DNA of 5,737 nt from Clostridiales bacterium (GTDB taxonomy: Bacteria > Bacillota > Clostridia > Oscillospirales > Acutalibacteraceae): the NCBI GenBank assembly GCA_014799585.1, contig JAAVHU010000018.1, forward strand, positions 1 to 5,737, read 5' to 3'. The notes beneath the pieces were generated by a model. The model saw only the letters and a program-made list of their open reading frames with translations, had not been told where the DNA came from and did not search any database. This document shows positions 5,729 to 5,737 of this stretch, one piece after another; position 1 is the first letter of the stretch, and each line of letters starts with the position of its first letter. A program made the position numbers and the translations under genes.

Positions 5729-5737
5729 ACAAATTAG

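Overview
This AT-rich window looks like chromosome of a low-G+C Gram-positive anaerobe of the class Clostridia. The grounds are a DnaD-domain protein paired with a DnaI/DnaC-type helicase loader (a Firmicutes arrangement), strong GGAGG-type ribosome binding sites, a lipoprotein-anchored transport system and a His-rich CsoR-family repressor of the clostridial type. The exact genus cannot be read from the sequence.

Layout, left to right. Positions 1-177 hold no convincing gene, but do hold two GC-rich palindromes (24-41 and 148-169) that stand out from their surroundings. A CsoR-family metal-sensing repressor lies on the minus strand (178-480). Directly upstream of it, on the same strand, is a complete tRNA-Gly(GCC) (527-602) with an intrinsic terminator (496-525) and a perfect-consensus sigma-A promoter (617-645). 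A divergent plus-strand promoter (729-757) opens a two-gene replication operon: a DnaD-domain protein (809-1834) and a DnaC/DnaI-like AAA+ helicase loader (1846-2817), with only 11 nt between them. A bidirectional terminator (about 2826-2864) separates this operon from a convergent three-gene ABC transporter operon on the minus strand. In transcription order that operon is a substrate-binding lipoprotein (4639-5631), an intercistronic hairpin (4589-4615), a permease (3667-4572) and an ATPase (2871-3674).

How the genes work together. The DnaD-like protein and the loader probably form the primosome step that places the replicative helicase on DNA. The transporter is complete: lipoprotein, one permease and one ATPase, the last two presumably acting as homodimers. 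Its family (ABC_sub_bind, TrpXYZ-like) points to uptake of tryptophan or a related small molecule. It has its own promoter at the right edge, with a perfect 8-bp inverted repeat just after the predicted transcription start.

I see no exotic or undescribed system. The points most worth a second look are regulatory: a possible nickel-type ligand set in the repressor, the lack of room for a repressor promoter behind the tRNA terminator, the inverted repeat at the transporter start site, and the hairpin between lipoprotein and permease.
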